A stretch of DNA of 64,000 bases from Apostichopus japonicus (taxonomy: Eukaryota; Echinodermata; Holothuroidea; Aspidochirotida; Stichopodidae): assembly GCF_037975245.1 (NCBI RefSeq), contig NC_092573.1, positions 25,697,265 through 25,761,264 on the forward strand, given 5' to 3'. Below, piece by piece: positions 60,091 to 64,000 of the stretch (its first letter is position 1; each line of letters opens with the position of its first letter). Under the pieces are notes generated by a model. The model worked only from the letters and a program-made list of their open reading frames with translations, searched no databases and was not told the origin of the DNA. The translations under genes were made by a program, and so were the position numbers.

Positions 60091-61715
60091 TTTTTAAATA
60101 AACAATACATATTCTTATATATATTTTCAAGGTCAAACCTGGCCTATTGTATCACTTGTACTTGTGAATACAAAGTTTTGCAGGTTACTTATCTTTAAAG
60201 TCTATTTTCACCTATTTTTTGATTAGCACATCAATTTGATCTTGTTACCTCCTGAATTTTTTTCTCTGCAAAGATTAATTGCCATAATTTTTTGGCAATA
60301 ATAAGTTTCAACCACAACTGTTGAAGCATAACGAAACACAGAAATAATAGTTTTCTCTATCTCTGATGTTACTAGAGAAGGTATTAAGGGTTATGATATT
60401 AGAACAAAGGTGCCACGCTGCTTGGGAAAAGACAGCATTTAACATGGGTAACTAATAACAAACAATAGGCCATTGTTATGTACTTCCTGAAAGGATGAAT
60501 AGACAATTTGATAATATAAATAATAATAAATGAACAATAGTTCATACAAGAAAACACTGAATATTCATGAAGTATTAAGCACATCACATAATACTGTCCA
60601 ATGCCCATTCCAAAAATGTATTGCAGTAAATTATTGTAAAAGTAAAATTCAAAGAAAGTTAAGGCTAGACTTGGCAAGTAAATTCATCAGCAGAAGCAAC
60701 GAAACTGAGTCTAAAATATAACACAATTTAAAAGATTACAGATAGCTCTTTGCAGGGCCTACTTGGTAAGTTTGGACTTTGTCTGAATATTTAGAGGTTA
60801 ATATGTTGCTGTCTGTCAGTGTTTAGTTCATAGCCATTTACTGGAACGAAATAAAGCTAGATTCCTTATATCACTTCTGGTCAGTATACATGACCTTAAT
60901 GTTCATTACACACACACACACACACAATAAATCAGTCCAATAAGTCTGCAAAGTTCGACCACAGTTCAAGACAGTTTTGTTACTTACGACGGTTAGTAGT
61001 TTGTTATGACTATTTGTTCAATATAGCAAATTTCTGAAAGGTATCTATCGATAAATTTGGACAATAAATTTTTTCAATTATTATTTTCAGTACATATAAA
61101 TCCCTAATTTCTAACAAAACAAAATTCTAAAATTTCAAATATGTGAGGTATTTTGAATGATTTGCCCTTAATGAAGATTAGGAGTGCAAGGTCAAACACC
61201 TTTAACAACGCACATAATGAACTCTCCTGGATGAGGTATTTGAACATCTTAGAGCAGCTATTGGGGATGGTTTTTATCAGTTTTTGTGAAAAGTGTCTTA
61301 CACTAAATTTCCATATCAATGAACTTCATTTACTTGACAAGTCCACTTTCACTTTTAAATGACTCTGTAAACATTTTCAAATTGTCCATGTTGCTTTTAT
61401 TCTAGTGTTTTGATATTACAAAAACAGAAAGAGCCTTCAAGACTGAATCAAATTGTTTAATGACCTATTCCTGAACATTCATTTTGTGTTAAAAACATCT
61501 AGCAAACTGTCTTGGTGTGATCAAATTGTAATCTTTATTTTGAGTTAATACTCGGTAGGTTTGGAAGAATTGCCCGTCAAAATAAAAAAGCTGCTTTAAG
61601 CATAATCTAAGATGGCCATGTATTTATTGTAAACACAATATACTTGTTGAGATGCTCTATGCGTTATCACAAGCATGATGGCCTACGTAACACAATCCTC
61701 TGGTTTAACAGAACA
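60091..61715. other. Non-coding stretch, with a (CA)n microsatellite at about 60909-60926
   Basis: No gene recognised in this AT-rich stretch. Confidence 0.4.
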
Positions 61716-61719
61716 TGCT

Positions 61720-62022
61720 TCCATCACGCGACTATTACATACTATCCCGTTCACATATAAAGCCCTGCATGGATTAGCACCAGAATACATGAGTAGCATG
61801 ATCAGTCAGCAGACCACCACCCGCTGGATCATTTTCTAATGCCGCTCCAACTCTTTGAGACTCACTTCTACTGCACATCAAATCGGCACCCAACGTTAAC
61901 ATTTTCAAAACAGATTAAAAACTTATCTATTTTTGACTGCCTTCCCTGAGCACTAGCGACACTGAGCATTGATTTCCTCTGGATATTAGCGCCATATAAA
62001 TTTGCATTATTATTATCATTAT
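61720..62022 (+). mobile_element. CR1/L2-type LINE, 3' end with ATT tail
   Basis: Plus-strand remnants of the C-terminal reverse-transcriptase ORF: HTIPFTYKALHGLAPEYMSS resembles the very common ITYKILLLTYKALHGLAPEYL-type block, then a stop, and FQNRLKTYLFLTAFPE matches the usual F(K/Q)xRLKTxLF end. It closes with GCGCCATATAAATTTGCATT and an (ATT)n tail, the hallmark 3' end of CR1/L2-like elements. Premature stops show that it is dead. Confidence 0.85.
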
Positions 62023-64000
62023 ACCAAGCAGTTACTCTTTACAAACATTACAATTTGTAATGTTATATTTACTGAAAATACATCAGAGGTAATTAAAGCT
62101 CACATTAAATTTGTCACTTAAAATATTATTAATTAAAAAAAGAAAAGTAAAATGGCTCAATTGTTTCATTGATGAGATGATGTGGATTGTTTCACTTAAG
62201 ACAAAGGACAAAACAACCACAACTTTGGCAGACTGGATGAGATCACTTTAGGTCAGGCATTGCTTAAATTAACCTGGTATACTACTGTTTATATGTCTGA
62301 AACCTATTCTTTCTACACGGAAAGAGTTATGTTAAACAGGAAATATGTTTACAAAAGTCAATAACGGTGATATTAATCACTCTTGTACTGAAACTGATAT
62401 CCTACTACTAACGTGAGTATGCTAAGGAAAACTCACACCTTTTGACATTAAAGTTTTATGCAATCCACCCAACACAAACATAACACAGAAGAGACATACT
62501 GTAGTTAGTTTCACTACTATTAACTAATAGGACGGTATAAATCCACCTTGCGAACAGATTCAACGAAGTGACTAGGTAGGATAGCTTGTCCAAACAATGT
62601 CAGGTATTTCATATCTGACACGGTGCAAGTTACTTAAGCTCTAACATCTTAATAAAAGTCAAATGAGTTCTGTCGCACATCTAACCCGTTTTGAATTATA
62701 GTATACTTCCCCCCCCCCAAAAAAAATCCCTCTCTTCCCCACCACAAGATCTTAACAATGCTTATGAAGTTCATCCAAGAAACTGTAAGAAATATATTTG
62801 ACCTCAGATGTATGAAAATACACGTTGGAGGACATATTATATTTCGCCAAGCCATCCTACTGTTTCACCGACGGTTGACTTGGAGCCAACATCGTAGGAG
62901 TAGTAGTAATAATAACAGTAATAAATGCTTTAAAGATCATCATGTGAATGATACAGTAAGACCTGGATTATCTGATCACATTGAGGCTGTTTAACTGTCA
63001 GTATATGAAACACAGTTTCCGGTTTATTTCAACTACAACTGTAGCTGATGAACCTGTTAATGTGTATGATTCAGGGAAAAAAGATGCCAATTAGAACCTG
63101 ATTTTAGTCCGTAGATTTGTCTTTTTAACAATTGACTAAAATTGTTAAATTTCAGGCCTGACATGTAAATTAGTGGGGTGGGGGGAGGGAGAAACTGTCC
63201 AACAAGTGCAATGTACGATGTGATGACACAACACATTGTATTTGTTAATAGAATTCTGAAGCACTGGACCATAGGGGATCAACATGGCCAGTGTTATGTA
63301 GTTATAAACAAAGAGTAACTGTTGAAATATTTCAGGTCATCTTGGATCTAGTAAAATGCAGCTCAGGTAATCCAGGATTTCAATGTACTTCCAAGAACAA
63401 GAATCAAAAGAAAAAGTAAGTTATAACAAAATATTCAACTTCTAAAAGCCTCTTACAATGATGAATTTGTTAAACAATTTTATCTGCCTAGCCTCTAGTA
63501 GCACTTTCACCAAGCAATGACATAATTCAGTAGCAGTAATAGTACTTCCAGAAAGATGTAAGAGTCAACCCGCCCCCCCCCCCCCCCTTGGTGGGAGAGG
63601 GTGGAAACGTTGCTCACCGTAAACCTCTGTCATGTACGATAAAGATGTTTGGAAATTTATAGGAGGAAATATAATTTAAAAGTAAGATAACAAAATATTA
63701 CTTGATTTAACACACATACACTGTCCTTCACTCTCTCTAAATATGAAGCAATTGCAGCCATTTTCACTAAACCTCTTGATTGTTGAGCAAACACCATTCC
63801 TATGGCCCTACCCTTACACTTCATCATTCTTCACAGAGCACACAAAGCTCACTTTGTCTAACTTTCCCTCTTAAGTTACTCAAACCCCCTCAGAAATGTC
63901 AAAACATGAAATTAATTGACTTTTTTATGTACTTTTAACACTTTCTGTAAGCTCCCATCCTTCATGTAAATAAGCCTTAATGTAAATAGTGCATGGGCCT
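62023..64000. other. Non-coding stretch to the right edge, no gene recognised
   Basis: AT-rich with runs of 10 C (62709-62718) and 15 C (63573-63587) and a G-rich patch near 63176. No coding exon recognised. Confidence 0.4.

Overview
This window reads as eukaryotic, AT-rich animal DNA. Its coding signal is sparse, its introns have canonical GT-AG borders, and it is rich in microsatellites, minisatellites, tRNA-headed SINEs, LINE 3' ends and foldback elements. The repeat landscape and the gene types suggest a marine invertebrate deuterostome, perhaps an echinoderm such as a sea cucumber. That placement is an inference from style, not a proof. Nothing looks bacterial or viral: there are no operons, CRISPR arrays or rRNA genes.

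Three gene loci can be supported, plus one candidate first exon. (1) About 18.9-31.8 kb, plus strand: a multi-exon orthologue of BORCS8 (formerly MEF2BNB), a subunit of the lysosome-positioning complex BORC. Exons 1 to 4 join in phase and match the family colinearly. The first coding exon lies in a roughly 190-bp unit that is tandemly triplicated. Three different downstream exons could each supply an in-phase C terminus. (2) 37.9-39.7 kb, minus strand: a 619-residue single-exon type I membrane protein with three Ig domains and two ITIM-like tyrosine motifs. (3) 48.9-50.5 kb, minus strand: a 530-residue single-exon relative with the same layout, the same unusual extra cysteine pair in Ig domain 2, and again two ITIM-like motifs. 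The two look like ancient tandem paralogues of a candidate inhibitory immune or adhesion receptor family. (4) Near 9.0 kb, minus strand: a short candidate first exon whose start resembles ESCRT-III CHMP proteins, with a TATA box upstream.

The rest is non-coding and repeat-laden. Main items, in order: TA/TG microsatellite (1.9 kb); a 24-bp minisatellite with a 456-bp higher-order repeat that is open on both strands (4.5-5.6 kb); G-rich arrays (6.7 and 25.7 kb); a dispersed repeat pair (10.4 and 56.3 kb); a GTCC/ATCC microsatellite (12.3 kb); a SINE (17.3 kb); a retrotransposon reverse-transcriptase relic (27.3 kb); a 265-bp foldback element (31.0 kb); a second SINE (41.0 kb); a perfect 31-bp inverted-repeat element (43.6 kb); a 1.8-kb pyrimidine-rich minisatellite (54.0-55.9 kb); a 32-bp hairpin-forming minisatellite (57.7-58.3 kb); and a CR1/L2-type LINE 3' end (61.7-62.0 kb). 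About twenty homopolymer G or C runs of nine or more bases are scattered through the window.

BORCS8 is a housekeeping trafficking gene, and the two Ig genes are a small receptor cluster. I see no evidence that the two groups are functionally coupled beyond sharing the neighbourhood.
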